NCBI RefSeq assembly: GCF_008831285.2
Contig: NC_045139.1
Span: 3,480,704 to 3,544,703 of the forward strand
Origin: Nymphaea colorata
Lineage: Eukaryota; Streptophyta; Magnoliopsida; Nymphaeales; Nymphaeaceae
Length of the DNA: 64,000 bases
Reading direction: 5' to 3'
Below are positions 38,301-51,179 of this stretch, piece by piece. A program made the translations under genes and the position numbers. Each line of letters opens with the position of its first letter. The first letter of the stretch is position 1. A model generated the notes under the pieces. It made no database searches. It was not told the DNA's origin and saw nothing but the letters and a program-made list of their open reading frames with translations.

Positions 38301-39215
38301 ACTCTGCAAGATCTGCGCAAATGGTAGACATAAAAACTCAATGAATAAGAAAAAGGCTGCAAGAACAATCTGAGTACATATATTAAAGACTAACCCTGCG
38401 ACATAATAATCTCAAGGGCTCTCTCCCGCAAAAGTGCACCATAAAGGAAGAGAACCATCCCAAGCTCGAACCTTAGATCATTGATCTGGAAAAATTTAGG
38501 AGTCCCAAGATTGAGCATAGAAGACGCGTTGATCGCACTAGACCACCGTAACCTAAGCTCTGATGTCCATCGAAAGACCCGATTCTTGTTTTCAATCTTG
38601 TCAAGTTGCAATATTAGGTTCTCCAGCAAAGGCAAATAGAGCTCCAACTTTTGTAAGTCCTGAAGAAAAGATTTGCAAAATCAGGAACAGGATCAATAAA
38701 ACATAATTATCAAGAACAGATATAATTGCCAGACCAATGTTACCCTTTGGCATTGAGAAGTGAGCCCTCCAGACATCTCCCTTTGAATAACCTCCGAGGT
38801 GAAACTAGTTCCATTTATAGATTCTTCAAGTGCTTTCCTTCTGGAACTCAAATCTTTTAAGTATTCCAATGTGCCAGAATCAAGTGCAGGGAAATTCTCT
38901 TCAAACAGTACCTGAGTAATAGAACAGAACCCAAAGTTACCACTACTTTCACATTAAACAAGAGCAGAAACCAGGATAGGTTGAAGCATCGACCTCAGAA
39001 TCATAACTCATCTCAGTATTAAGATGAAAGAAACCCCAATAAAAGAACGTTTTACTACTAGAGTCCAAGATACTCTAAACAGAAACATTATCTAACCTAT
39101 CTCTGGCCAAGACAATTCCACAAACGAAAAGGAGAAAACAGTTCATGGGGAGGGGAAAAATCACAATTACCTTCTTGGTCTTGAGGCCCGACAACTTGTG
39201 GGAGTGCAGCAGCAT
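35342..39215 (-). CDS. BRO1-domain protein (379 aa, six exons)
   Basis: Minus-strand exons are 39215-39171, 38911-38744, 38659-38395, 38312-38146, 37516-37370 and 35689-35342. All donors and acceptors are GT/AG and phases agree. The protein opens MLLHSHKLSGLKTKK, followed by an alpha-helical BRO1-type domain: the DLQKLELYLPLLENLILQLD helix in exon 3, FFQINDLRFELGMVLFLYGA, then helices rich in Leu, Glu and Arg to the end. The C-terminal segment reads YEDENGFIYLERIPDAYELP and GKRIVEAIPYAPKRLGREL. BRO1 domains bind ESCRT-III (CHMP4/Snf7) in Alix/Bro1, so an endosomal sorting role is the family-based inference. No Alix V domain or Pro-rich tail is present, so this is the short plant class. The first in-frame ATG is 39215. 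The 39502 ATG is in another frame and forms an overlapping uORF. Intron 5 is about 1.7 kb. Confidence 0.85.
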
Positions 39216-39502
39216 ATTTGATCCGGAAAAGAACAAAAGAGATGCAAACAAAAAGCACCCCACAGGCACAAAGACAAGACAGCCACAAGCAGGGAGGAAA
39301 AGAGGCAGAGATTCCAGGGAGTAGGAAAAGATCTCAGAAGGATCGAGTAAGGTGGTGTACAATTGAGGTGATTGCTTCGCAGTTGACGTGAAGAGTCAAT
39401 GCACTGGCGAAGATGCTTCCCAGTCTCTCTCTGTCTCACCCTCTCGACGAGCTTGGGAGCTACCACGAGACTTCGACTTGGTCTTCGCTCGCAGGAAGCC
39501 AT
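39167..39502 (-). other. Upstream ORF overlapping the BRO1-gene start (111 codons)
   Basis: Starting at an ATG at 39502 (MASCERRPSRSLVVAPKLVE...), this frame stays open past the main start codon at 39215 and into the first intron, so on a spliced mRNA it would end differently. Its N-terminal half is Arg-rich. The main frame is also open upstream (about 60 codons, hydrophobic) but without ATG. If 39502 is in the transcript, ribosomes would meet this start first, which could lower translation of the BRO1 protein. An alternative is that 39502 lies upstream of the true transcription start. Confidence 0.4.
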
Positions 39503-40140
39503 GATTTTCTTACTTTTCTTTCTTCAGCCATTAACGGAAATTTTGCCATTTTAGAATCGATGATTATTTTAGATGATTACTTTGCTAATTTTACATTCGA
39601 TTAAAACTTCACTTCCCAATTGAAAAAAAAAATCTCATAAGAAAATGTCTATGGCTGAATGCCATTAATTCCATCCGAGCACTTTCTCACTTCTCAAAAG
39701 ACATGTCTATTTTTTTATTAGAATAAAATGTTTCAGTAAATCTGAACTTGCCACAAAACCAATATAGAGTAAGCATGAAACGGTCAGAGGACAAGGTAGA
39801 GATGAAATCTACCAGAAGTTAGAGATGAAGACGCACTCTATTCTTTTTTCTTTCATGCCAAAATTTTCAGCCTGGAAAGCGAAAACTGGTCCCTACGGCG
39901 ATGGTTACCTTCAAACGGACAGCTTTCACCTTTTGAAAAAGGATGATTACCATCAGCCAACCTTCTTTTTTTCTCTTTTCTTTTGAAACAAGATAAAAAT
40001 CTTGATCTTCTAAACTTTTTTCTGATCAAGTTTCAATCCTGCCACTTTTTCCTTTCAGCTTTTTCATGGTGTTGATCTTGTTTTCTTCAGCTTTAAATTT
40101 GCGTGCTCGCTGACATTTTTGTTTTAGTAAGTTTAAAAGT

Positions 40141-40319
40141 TGTGTTTGTATGACACCTTCGAAGAAATGACATTTTGCGAAAATCAGGTTTCGTAAAACT
40201 TAGATTTTCCAAATAGTTTCTAGAACATAATTTATGCATTCGGGTGACCACACCAAAATGAGATTTTGGGGAACCAAGTTTGTCTTCAGCCCAACTTTAA
40301 TGGTCAATCAAACACGTCT
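40141..40319. mobile_element. MITE-like element with TGTGTTTG ends
   Basis: The left end 'tgtgtttgtatgacacc' is mirrored by the right end 'ggtcaatcaaacacgtct', whose reverse complement is 'agacgtgtttgattgacc'. The interior of about 180 bp is AT-rich and non-coding. Target-site duplication was not resolved. Confidence 0.5.
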
Positions 40320-41853
40320 AAATGTTATTTTGCCTCCAAAATGACATTTAATGATGTCAACCAACCATGCTTTGAGTGGTCTAAACTTTAAAATGTTGTT
40401 TATCATTGAGGAAAATAATTTGAATTATAGCAACTTTGACATTATGACATTTTACCTACGACAGTTCAATGTTATATTCAATCGACAATAATAAGTAAAA
40501 ATGTTATTATAACATTTTACCATGAAAAATAAAACGCCATAATAAATTACATGCTCTAGAATTCTAATCTTCTTGACATATGTTCATAAAGAGTGGCATT
40601 CACAAGACTAAAACTATATCGACTTAAATGCTCTAAGGGTCCACCCTACCACGACAATTCTTTAGATATAACATATATAGCGTGGGGGTTACGTTGGTAC
40701 ACCTATACACTTCATAATATAACATTAAAAAATAAAAGATGTACAAAAAAAAAAAAAAAATCTAACAAACAAGCTACCAAGAAACTACCGGACTATGACA
40801 AATGTGCTTAACTTTTTTTTTATAATATTCAAATTCCACCCTCCAAACAAAGAACTTAATTTAAAAGAAATGCACTTATGAAGACAAAACATTTAAGCCT
40901 CCAAGAACATAATATATAGGGTCTTTTTAAGGGAGATTCCTAGTTCGATTCTGGTGGGTATCCAAGTCAAAGGGTACATTATTGCATCGCTGACATTGAA
41001 CCAGCTAAAGACCCCAAAATAAGTAAATTAGGGAGGGAAAGGCGTTAAGATATTTTTTAAAACTATGAGTTGTAAACCTCTTGTTTACCTAAAAGACTAA
41101 ATATATAAAAAACAAAAAATAAATGTATATAAAAAAAATTTAAGGACCTCGGCATCTAGGAACCATCACAAGTTGGCAACTTCTATTGCATTAGAATGTC
41201 ATTGTAGAATGGCCAGGTTGTCACATTGTTGGTGATATTGGTGAATAATATAAAATAGTCGCAAGGCCAACAGACTTATTATAACAAGATAATGCCATTT
41301 TTATGTTAGATGTTTAATCAGTGTATCCTTTTGCTACTTAGGCACATGTTGTTTCTTACTATGTTTGATTTAGGTGTGGACCGCGTAATTTCTTATTAAA
41401 AAAGAAAAAGCATCGATTTTCCAGCTCTTAGACATTTATATTATATCTACACAGTTAAGTTTGAAAGCAAGGTTTTTATTATTATTATTATTATTATCTT
41501 GGTTTGACATGGCATTTTCACTGTCACATAAAGGATACTTCTTATAGCTGTCATATATACATTGGTAGCTACCAGATCCATATATAACTTGAATGAGAAT
41601 CATATCAGCCGTTGATTTTAAGGAAATCGGGTGGTTAGCATCAAATTGAAAAATAGAAACAATTAAACTTGTATCTTTAAGAGACAGAAATGCCCTTCAT
41701 AGAACGAAACAAATCAGTTTCCTTGATTGAGATCTCTTGCTGTCTTTCGAGGGCATTTTTGTCTCTTGAAAATGCAGTTTTATTTTTATTTTTTACTTAA
41801 TTTCCATTATTTTATCTCCTTAAAATCGACAGCTTATATAATTTCTATCCATT

Positions 41854-41892
<39 letters not shown>

Positions 41893-42630
41893 CAGCCTCC
41901 CTTACGAACAATATTGTCTCAAATCACCAGATTTAGATGATTATTGGGAAAACATGATCCATTTAGAGGACATTTAGTAAAGAAAACATTATGCTCTGGG
42001 AAAACATGTTTCCATAACATGCATTTTAGGAACATCATCTTATTTTTTCAAAAGATATATTATCGCTATGTCCAGTCTTTGATTTTAGATCTTGGCAAAA
42101 TATCCATGATCAGAGCAAGCTTCCACAAATAAAAACATTATCGCTACTGTTTAATGCTAGCATAATTTCTGCTCTGTTTGGATCGTCAACCAAGACCAAA
42201 GAACGAAAATTACACACACACACACATTGAAATTACTCATATTTTATTATTTTGATGTAGAATTAGAAGTAAGTACATATACACTTGCAATTGGCGTTGT
42301 TTCCGTTGAATTTCATATGATATTCTAAATTTGGATCCACATATTCTTCTCTCTCTCTCTCTTTCTCTCTCTCTTTTGTTTATTGGTGATTTTCCTTTTT
42401 GTTATCCTTTGCATGTTTAACATCCTCATATTTGAAATCTAGAGTTTGTGGGACCCATTGTCTGAATAAACAGTATTTTTTTGCATGTAAATTTTACGTC
42501 AAAATTAAATAGCAAAGCCCTCATATTTGAAGCACCTCAAATCTCAGTGATCTTATATCACTTCATAGTGAATTGAGAAGAGAATTAGAGAGAATGATTA
42601 GAAATTGGGATTCTCTTATTTTACACACAC

Positions 42631-42632
42631 AA

Positions 42633-42704
<72 letters not shown>
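42631..42704. repeat. (TA)n microsatellite
   Basis: About 36 TA units with a single phase break. Confidence 0.95.
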
Positions 42705-42707
<3 letters not shown>

Positions 42708-42916
42708 ATAAATTGTGAATCTAGTTGTTTAGAGTCATTCAACTCACTCATGAGAGCTGTCCGACTTATTATAATAGATGGTTGAGAGAAAAACAAAAAA
42801 AAATACGTGGAGTAATATTAGATGACAAAAATGTAATCACATTTTCATTTTTCCACAACTGAGTAACTATGGACAATTACAGTTACCATTTAATACACAC
42901 ACACATACATATATAG

Positions 42917-42947
<31 letters not shown>

Positions 42948-43153
42948 AAAAAAAAAAAAAAGAGAGAGAGAAAGGGAGAAAGAACCGATAAAATGAGAAT
43001 GTATATTAAAATTGAGGAACAAAACGTCCCCTAAATACAAAAATTGAGGACAAGAAGTCTCATAGTTACAGTAACAAACCGCAAGACAAAAGCAAAAGAG
43101 GAAATATAAGAGAGAAAGAGTGAGAGAAAGATAAAGTAAAATTAGAGTTAGCA

Positions 43154-43267
<114 letters not shown>

Positions 43268-43699
43268 GTATGCATATTTTTTCTTCCTGTCATTGCCGAA
43301 GTTCCGTAACCAAAAAAAGATGCGGTCCTCACGTATGAAAAGCGTGATAACAAAATATTTCAAATGCCAAATAAACTATGCTTAAAAGTATAAGGAGACC
43401 AACAACTTTTGTACGGAAGTAATAGTCCTTGTTAACTTTTCTTTTCTGATTGCTTTGAAAGAAAAAGACTTTTTATATAAAAGTGACGGTAGTTGTTTGC
43501 TTTTCTGTATCCTTGAATAGCTACAAAGTGGATTCAATCCACATGCATGCCAGATTCACACAAACAAGGAGGGAAAAAAAATGAAAACGTTATGCGAGTT
43601 AAAAATAACACGGGATGCCTCATATTAACCACACACATCAATGGGAAGCTACAATAAGCTACAATTTTTGTTCTGAGGGGCAACGTCAAAGAGTTTTAC

Positions 43700-44136
43700 G
43701 GCTCAATATATTCGATTTGAATCGGATATCCGACCGATCCGATCCAAAAAAATCAGATATGGATAAAAATTTAATATCCGATTAAGAAATCGGATCAGAT
43801 TTAATAAATGACATCCGATCGGATTCGGATTCGGATATACATGAATATCAGATCGGATTCAGATACAGATTCAGATCAGATTCATTTTTAGACAAATATC
43901 CTCTATCTAATACTTAGAAAATGGCAAAATCCGGTTCAAAATTCGGATTCAGATATAAATATAAAAATCAGATTTGAATCGGATTCGGATTGTAAAATCA
44001 GATTTCGGATTTCGGATTCAAATATGACTTTGATTTATTCGAATTCAAATTTGAATCCGAATCCGAATATATGAATATCCAAAAAAACGTATATGATTGA
44101 AGATGTATCCGATCCGAATCCGATCCGTTGACATCC
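43700..44136 (+). mobile_element. ATCCGAT...TTGACATC repeat, copy 3 (longest)
   Basis: The region is built of many iterations of 'atcggattcggat' and its complement, with ends 'tttgaatcggatatccgacc' and 'gatccgaatccgatccgttg' followed by ACATCC. The two ends are inverted relative to each other. The internal block 'acaaatatcctctatctaat' is shared with copy 1 at 14.8 kb. Confidence 0.6.
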
Positions 44137-45531
44137 ACAAGCAGCTTATATATAAATAATAAAATGATTATGAGGCACCAATATAAAAATAAGCGAGTTT
44201 ATGTGGACTGGTGTGCGCAATTACTTACACCAGCTTTCACCTCGGCCATTGTTTGTACTCTCAATATTTTTCATTCTACTTAAATATCATGTAATTCTTA
44301 ACATTTCAAGTGAATATTTTCATATGTGTGTATATAAACATGCACAAACCAAATTCTTAAGTGCTAAACTCATTAACAATGATCTTCGTCTTTAATTTGT
44401 TCATATATGAGGAAAAAAAGAAGAAAATATGTGAATTAATACTACATTACTAAAAGGTTTTATATTTTTTTGTTACCATTTATAGGAACTAAATCAATGA
44501 TTGAGATTATTCTTAATGGATCTTACTCTTAAAAAGGTTTCATACTTGCTCATTTATATATTTGTAAAGAAAACAAGAATCAAAAGAGTTATCTTCTATG
44601 AATTGCATCCATGGAATTCTACATTGTTGATTGTCGACAAAATCTACATGTAACTATCTTGAGCTCATCTCATCTCACAAAAATTGATTTTTAATTTTTT
44701 TAGGAATAGATGCTTTTTTGAAAAAAGGGGAAAAGGCATTGTTTTCTTTATTGAAAACAAAAAACAAGTAAGACCGTTGACTTTGACCGAGCCCAGTAAA
44801 GTCTGTAGCTCCAAAAGTGAGCGCACTTATAAGCCAAGTCGGCTGCGCCAGCCAACCTAAGAACCGTTCTCTCGGGAAAGTTTTCATTTTTTTTGACCAA
44901 GCCTAGATCTTGCCCATAAATATCAATTAGGTCCCTCACTTCTCTGATTTTTGAGTGGGCCATCAGTTTCACGGACAACCATAAAAACAAAGTTCAAGTT
45001 ATGTCATTTTACACATATAAATGTCAAAAATTTTCTAAGCTATCTTATTAAGTAAAAAACATTTTTAATTTCATGAATAAAAGAAATAAAAGGATTATCA
45101 CTTTCTTAGCATTAGTTAAAAAAAAAAAACTTAAAGCACTTGACTGAGTTGACCAACCTTTGAAAGGCTACCAATTGTTAATTTAAATTTAAGAGGTTTA
45201 TGTTCTACCTATTCGTAAAATCTAACTTATTTATATGTTAAAATTTTTGTAAAATTTATTTATTTATATATAAATACTCCAATAAAATTCAAGACATTGT
45301 GAAAATTTTTATTTATTTACACAGAAGCCTGCTCATCCAAGTAATCGAAAATCGAAAGAGAATACTAAAATCAACCCTTTATTTGACAATTACTGAAGTT
45401 GAGACTTATATTTGGAATTATGACTAAAAATGAGTTATACGTGAAAATTTAATTCGTTTAAAGTGCCCGCTAGCTTCCCGTCCTGCCACTGTGTCGCACG
45501 AGGGGAGGGAGTCCTCTGCTGCTGCCGGCAA

Positions 45532-48500
45532 ATGGCGTCGTCGCTTCTTCTTCTTCATCTCCATCCTCCTCACTTTTCTTCTCCGATCGCCACTCGAAGG
45601 GATTCCGGCTTTCCGACGCCTCTGATTCCTTCGCCTTTCCGGGTTTCTCTCCGAACAACCAGGCGAAGCGGGAGAGGAAGATGCAGCACCAGCACGAGGC
45701 AGGTACTCCTCCTCTCTTCCCCTCTACAATGTTTTGGTACACAGTGATCGTTTCAGTAGGATTCTTCGAAACTTTGCCACTTTCCCGTCTGATTTGTTTG
45801 GATTTTGAAGAAAAATTCTTCCCTTTTTGCTTCGTTGCTGATGTTTCTCTAATGGAGCGCTCATCTCCTCAGACGACCTCTTGTCCAGCTGACTGCTTAT
45901 ATTCGCAACGTAGCTCTTTCCCTCTAATGGGCAGTATCGTTTGTGTTTTGATCCAGTAGCGAAGTGAGCTTGTCTGAGGAGTTTCAAAGAGATGAACAGT
46001 CTGACGAGCTCAGGATCATGTTATCCGGAGGAGGAACAGGAGGCCACATCTATCCGGCGATAGCAGTCGCCGACGAGATCAAGACTCTGCATCCCACTGC
46101 TCGCTTCCGTTTTGTTGGCAGGCAGTACGGGGTGGAATGGGCGGCCGTTCAGGCCGCTGGGTTCGAGATCGTGGCCATCCAGGCTTATGCTCTAAAGCGT
46201 CCGTTCTTGTCCGTGGCGAATCTTTTGCTCCCTTTCCGGCTCCTGAAGTCTATGGCGGAGAGTTGGAGGATTCTAGATGAGTTCCGGCCGGAGGTCGTCA
46301 TTGGCACCGGCGGATACGTGTCCTTCCCAGTGTGCTTTGTAGCTGCTCTGCGAGGGATAAAGATGGTGATCCAGGAGCAGAACTCACAGGCGGGGCTGGC
46401 AAACTGGGTTCTCTCGGCGTTCGCAACGAAGATCTTCCTGGCGTTCTCATTGTGCGTCCAGTACTTTCCAGCTGACAAGTGCATGGTCACCGGCAATCCC
46501 GTGAGACCGTCTTTGCGGGCATTCGTCTCAAAGGCGGTAGCGAGGACGCATTTCTTCCCTAGCGCGGGGAAATCCGCCAAGACGCCGCAGGTGGTGCTAA
46601 TTCTCGGAGGATCGGCAAAGGCCAACAATGTCAACGTTGCGGTTCTTAATATGTACTCTCAGATGCTGATGGAGCATAAAGATCGCTACATTATCTGGCA
46701 AACGGGGCACGATGGCTTCGATGAAATGGAGAGCCTGGTTAAGGGTCATCGTCGCCTCTCGCTGGTCCCGTAAGTCTCTTGTTCTGTTTTTAGCTTCTTA
46801 GTTCTCTTGGTCGTGGGTATATTTGACTACTCTCGTTCTTGTCGATCTAGAACTACCGGTCCTTCGGATTAGTAAGCATAATTTAGTTTTACTATTTCAT
46901 AGGTCAACACGTAGGTAGGAGAGAAGAGAAGCCATATGGTTCGTGATGTAGGGTCTGCGTAAGTGGCGTTGCAAAATCGTGAACGTATTGGGTATGACAT
47001 TAAGAAAAATCTGAGATATTTCCATGTTCAAATTTTTCAGATTATGAGCATAGCGGTCAAAGGATGACTGTGAATTGGGGGAACTAGGAAACTTTTGTGT
47101 TTCTCACAAATCACAAAGTGAATCACATATTTAGTTACGTCTATCGATCAAAGCCTTGTTGACCTCTTAAACCATGACGCTGCCCTCATATCCATAGAAA
47201 AGGGTTATGCTAGTGCATCTACGCTGGTTCTTTAGACACTATTGCTGCTTTCTTATGGCTTTGTTGGCAAACCTAGTTTGTTTCAGTGTGCTGGTCTTTA
47301 ACAGCAATAAATATTTCACCTTTGCTATGAGTCGTGTTATTTCAGCAGAAGATCATCTAGCTCAGCTTTGCAAATCACGAATAGTAAAAAATAAACTCTT
47401 GCTCAAGATCAAAAGAGAAAATCTGGAGAAAATGAATTGTCATGGTAAAAAAGTGAAGAAACATGCACGCTGTATGTGCATGAGCAATTTTTGTACCAAT
47501 GCTAGTAGATTCTCAGCCATGCACCTCTCTTTGTAGTGGAGGTAGTAGAGATTTTTGCAAGTCCAAATCAATCTTCACCCTAGAAATGCTAACGCTCTGG
47601 CTTACTCACCAACAAGAAATACAAAAAATGCACAGACAGTCTTAAAGTGGCCCATTTTGGTGCATTTTTTGTTGACAGGTAGCTCAGGAGGTCAACATCA
47701 GATGACCAGCTTTGTGGGAAACTATGTCCCCAGTTACATTTTAGTTTGAAAGTTAGACAACCAACTGATAAGTTAGCCTTTTATTCGCTTTTTAAAGCAA
47801 AATCTTAATAGTAATTACAAACGCTATTTTTTGGCTGCTTAATAATTAGAATTTCAAAACCATGACTTGAAGATCAAGGGAAAGCCAAACTTTATCATGC
47901 CACTACCAGTTTAACAAAAATCAAACGTGATTTAACTGGTGATATATCAAATATAGTGGCTGTTTTTCTTTTCCTCAGATAATTTTAATTTTCATTTTTC
48001 ATTGACTTCATTCATGGTATTCTATTTCTGAACTTTGAACTTGTCATTAATTGCTACATAGTTCATAACTGATTGTATAAATTTTCTTCCCTAAACCATC
48101 CTAGTGTCTTTAATTTGCAGTTTTTTGGAGAGGATGGATTTGGCATATGCTGCTGCAGACCTTGTTATTTCCAGGGCAGGTGCAATGACATGCACAGAGA
48201 TCTTGACGACTGGGAAACCTTCTATTCTTGTAGGTTTCACCTTTTTTTTCCCCTAAATTTTCTTATTAATTATCCCAATCTCTTATTTCAAAAAATATTC
48301 CATCAACTTCTAAATTCTCTAGATAGTATCTTCATTTCTCCAAATGCCATGAGTAGTTCAAGACGTAACTTTTAAAGTAGTTGAAAGGGCTTTTTCCATG
48401 TTATGCCTTTTTACTGATGTACAATATTCAATCTATGTGTCTCTGTTACTATTGCGTCTCTGTTTGTTGGATAGAATGCACCTTGTTGTTCGCATGTCTG

Positions 48501-50077
48501 TCAAAGACTCAAAGATGGTGAGAGGAAACTAAAATCATCAGATATTGAACTTTGCAAAATATTTCTTTTTGTCATTCATGATGAGTATAGCTTGCTCATG
48601 GTGTTGCCTGGAGTCCTTCTTCTTGGTGGGATCAGGAAAGGAAAAAAATTACTCATGAATGGTAATACCACTCTGCATGTTGCATCAAGCCAAATGTGGT
48701 TTGGAAGCTTGGAGTGCTGAAAGTGAAGCTGTGCATGTCAAACCTTTGAAATTGAATGGAGTATCAGAACTCGAACCAAATATGCTTGAAAAAAAATACT
48801 GAGTACATATATTCTTGGATTAGCCCAGCCAGAACTTGAAAATGAAGTAAAACAAAAATAGGGAAAAAAAATGCTTGTCTTGAAATTTTATAAATGTACA
48901 ACTTATGAAGTTTCTTTTTTCCATGTTTACTCCTCAACAGTCATAAATTGTATGAATCTACTCATTTCACATCAGATGCGGTCGTTTCCTAAATATTTAC
49001 TATGGAAATAACATATGTACAGATTTCATTATCCATTGCAAGCATAGGTTAGCTATTTAGTCATGGGTAACTCTAAGAGGTTTCACCTGTAGCTGTTGAT
49101 GCATACTCAGAATAACTGTTAGTTTACATATTTTAATAATGTTAGTGGACCTGTATTGCAACTTGGAGACGAAACTGCATTACATTTTTTGACACATTCA
49201 GAATAAATGAATAACCTCCAGCAAGCTTCACATTTCACCATATGAAGCTGGAGCAAAATAGATTTCTTTATTTTCAATTCCAGGAGCCATGAAATTGGCT
49301 GGATTATACTAGATGTATTAGAAATAGGTTCCAATTCTATCATTACTCGTTCAAATGCCCGAACTTTTGCCATGCAGATACCATTACCAGATGTTGCAGA
49401 AGATCACCAAACAAGAAACGCATCTATTATGACAGAGATAGCTGGTTCAATGGTGCTGGACGAGGAGATGCTTGACTCGTCTACACTTAGAGCTGCAATT
49501 GAGGAAATATTAGGTGTGGCATGCTCTTTGAAAATTTTCCAGCATTGATTTGTCATTATGATGAAGAATGCATCAAATTACTTGCACATCCTATACAAGA
49601 CTGGTGATAGTGAACAGTTAGCCTTTGTAAATTTATTTTCAATGGAAATGTTGCAGCATTTTGAAATTGTATGTTTGCTATATACTGAGCCAGCTCATTT
49701 TTTGGTCAAATCATAGTGACCCAGATGTTCTTGCATTTTTATTTTCATGTCTTCTCGAATTAACCAAAACATGGTTTTGATCCTTTGCTATTTTCATTTT
49801 TGCCTTTTCTCATAAACTGTTTCACAGCATAAGCTTGCAACCGCTATACTTTTTAAAAGCTTAAAACAATCTCAACAGTTGATTTAGTGTTGCTAGAACT
49901 TTCTGCAGAATCAAACATGTTTCCCATCTTATTTCTTGCATCTATTATCTATTCACAGGTGATGAGAGCCTCATGACAGAGATGTCTGAGAAATGCTTGA
50001 GGTCAGCAATGCCTGAAGCTTCAAGACAAATAGCCGAGCAGATTCTTTCTCTTGTTGATGTCTCTCACAAACAGTAG
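45532..50077 (+). CDS. murG: Plastid-type MurG homologue (N-acetylglucosaminyltransferase), ~440 aa, five exons
   Basis: Exons are 45532-45702, about 45979-46769, 48121-48229, 49378-49513 and 49959-50077. Exon 1 encodes [20 protein letters not shown] and a Ser/Arg-rich stretch typical of a chloroplast transit peptide. The catalytic part carries the MurG hallmarks in order: [68 protein letters not shown] and EDHQTRNA. Bacterial MurG adds GlcNAc to lipid I to make lipid II for peptidoglycan. Seed plants keep MurG-like genes (Arabidopsis At1g73740, as I recall), whereas moss plastids still use the pathway in division. The second glycine loop reads GGSAKANN instead of the bacterial GGSQGA. Junctions 2-5 fit cleanly. 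Junction 1 does not: the best-looking acceptor (ATCCAG at 45956) gives an immediate stop, so a weaker acceptor near 45979 or 46000 is assumed. Confidence 0.87.
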
Positions 50078-50997
50078 AAACAAAGTATGTAACTGTTTGT
50101 CACATCTTTCCCGAAACTACCATTTTTTGGATCTATGTCTGATTATAGTAGAGAATTAGAATGACATTTAGATTTACTTGGGCTTATGGACTTACTATTG
50201 CTTGTAGATGGAAATCTTTGCCTATTTTTGGTGATCATTCTTAATCTAGAACTTCTTAGGGGTAAACTTGTCAGGAACAATTGAGATTAAGGTCAGCTAG
50301 TGTAGGAGTTCTTTGCTTTCTCGCATTCATGGTTTTCCTGTCAAACTTTGTCCAACAAGGTGCTTAGTGCTCACTTATGTCTATATTGAAGCATTGGTAT
50401 GTTCGCTCCAAAAGTTATTATGGTTTTACTCTACACACGTTGTCAATGGTACGGTCGGAAAAAGCAAAAAAAGTTTGAACCAGCTTTCAAACAGTATGGC
50501 TTGTGGGCACAAAACTGTGGCACTTTTCTTAGCCTCAATCAGGCAATCATGCTTTATCTCTCTGTTTCTTGCACTGCACTTGCTTTCAATGGGTCTCTCT
50601 CTCTGTCTCAATACATTTAAAATGCCTTGTTAGATAATAAAAGCCAACTATGGATGATATGAATTTTCCTGAACTATGGATGGTAAGAAAGAAGCCAGGT
50701 TCATTTTTTTAAGGAATTCTAGAAAAGGTTGCTGGTGGACGTTTCCAGACACATATGTTGCTGATGTCCAAACCTGTGATTCTTTGCTGATCTGGAACTT
50801 TTGTTTCTATCTATCCTGCACTTTAATATAGGAAGTACAAAAGAATTTCATGAACAGAACCATATAGTTCAATTCCTGGAAAATAAAAATGCTGACATTA
50901 GATGGACAGTTAGTAGGTTTTATTTGCTTTCTAAAATCTTGTACATGAAAAACATACTCATGCTACTGTTAGAAACATGTAAACTTGTGGATAATAT

Positions 50998-51036
<39 letters not shown>

Positions 51037-51179
51037 CACACTCTCTCTCTCTCTCTCTCTCTCTCCCTCTCTCTCTCTCTCCCTCTCCAAATTTTATTCA
51101 CAAAGCAGGTACTTACAGAGAAATCAAAGAATAGGGACTGGAACATCAATAGGCTAACACAAGCTGCTCCAGCAGGCCA
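50078..51179. other. 3' flank and intergenic region
   Basis: This is the 3' untranslated region and downstream DNA of the MurG gene. The overlapping open frames at 50313-50633 have no family resemblance. A microsatellite of (CT)n(TA)n(CT)n lies at 51000-51087. Confidence 0.55.
51000..51087. repeat. (CT)n-(TA)n-(CT)n compound microsatellite
   Basis: About 10 CT units, about 9 TA units, then a longer CT tract with CCCT interruptions. Confidence 0.95.

Noticed and set aside
44675-44990. Overlapping minus-strand ORFs of 70-80 codons
   Set aside because: Looked briefly like retroelement coding, but no reverse-transcriptase, integrase or gag motif could be found.
46185-46634. 149-codon minus-strand ORF
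   Set aside because: Antisense shadow of the GC-rich MurG exon 2.
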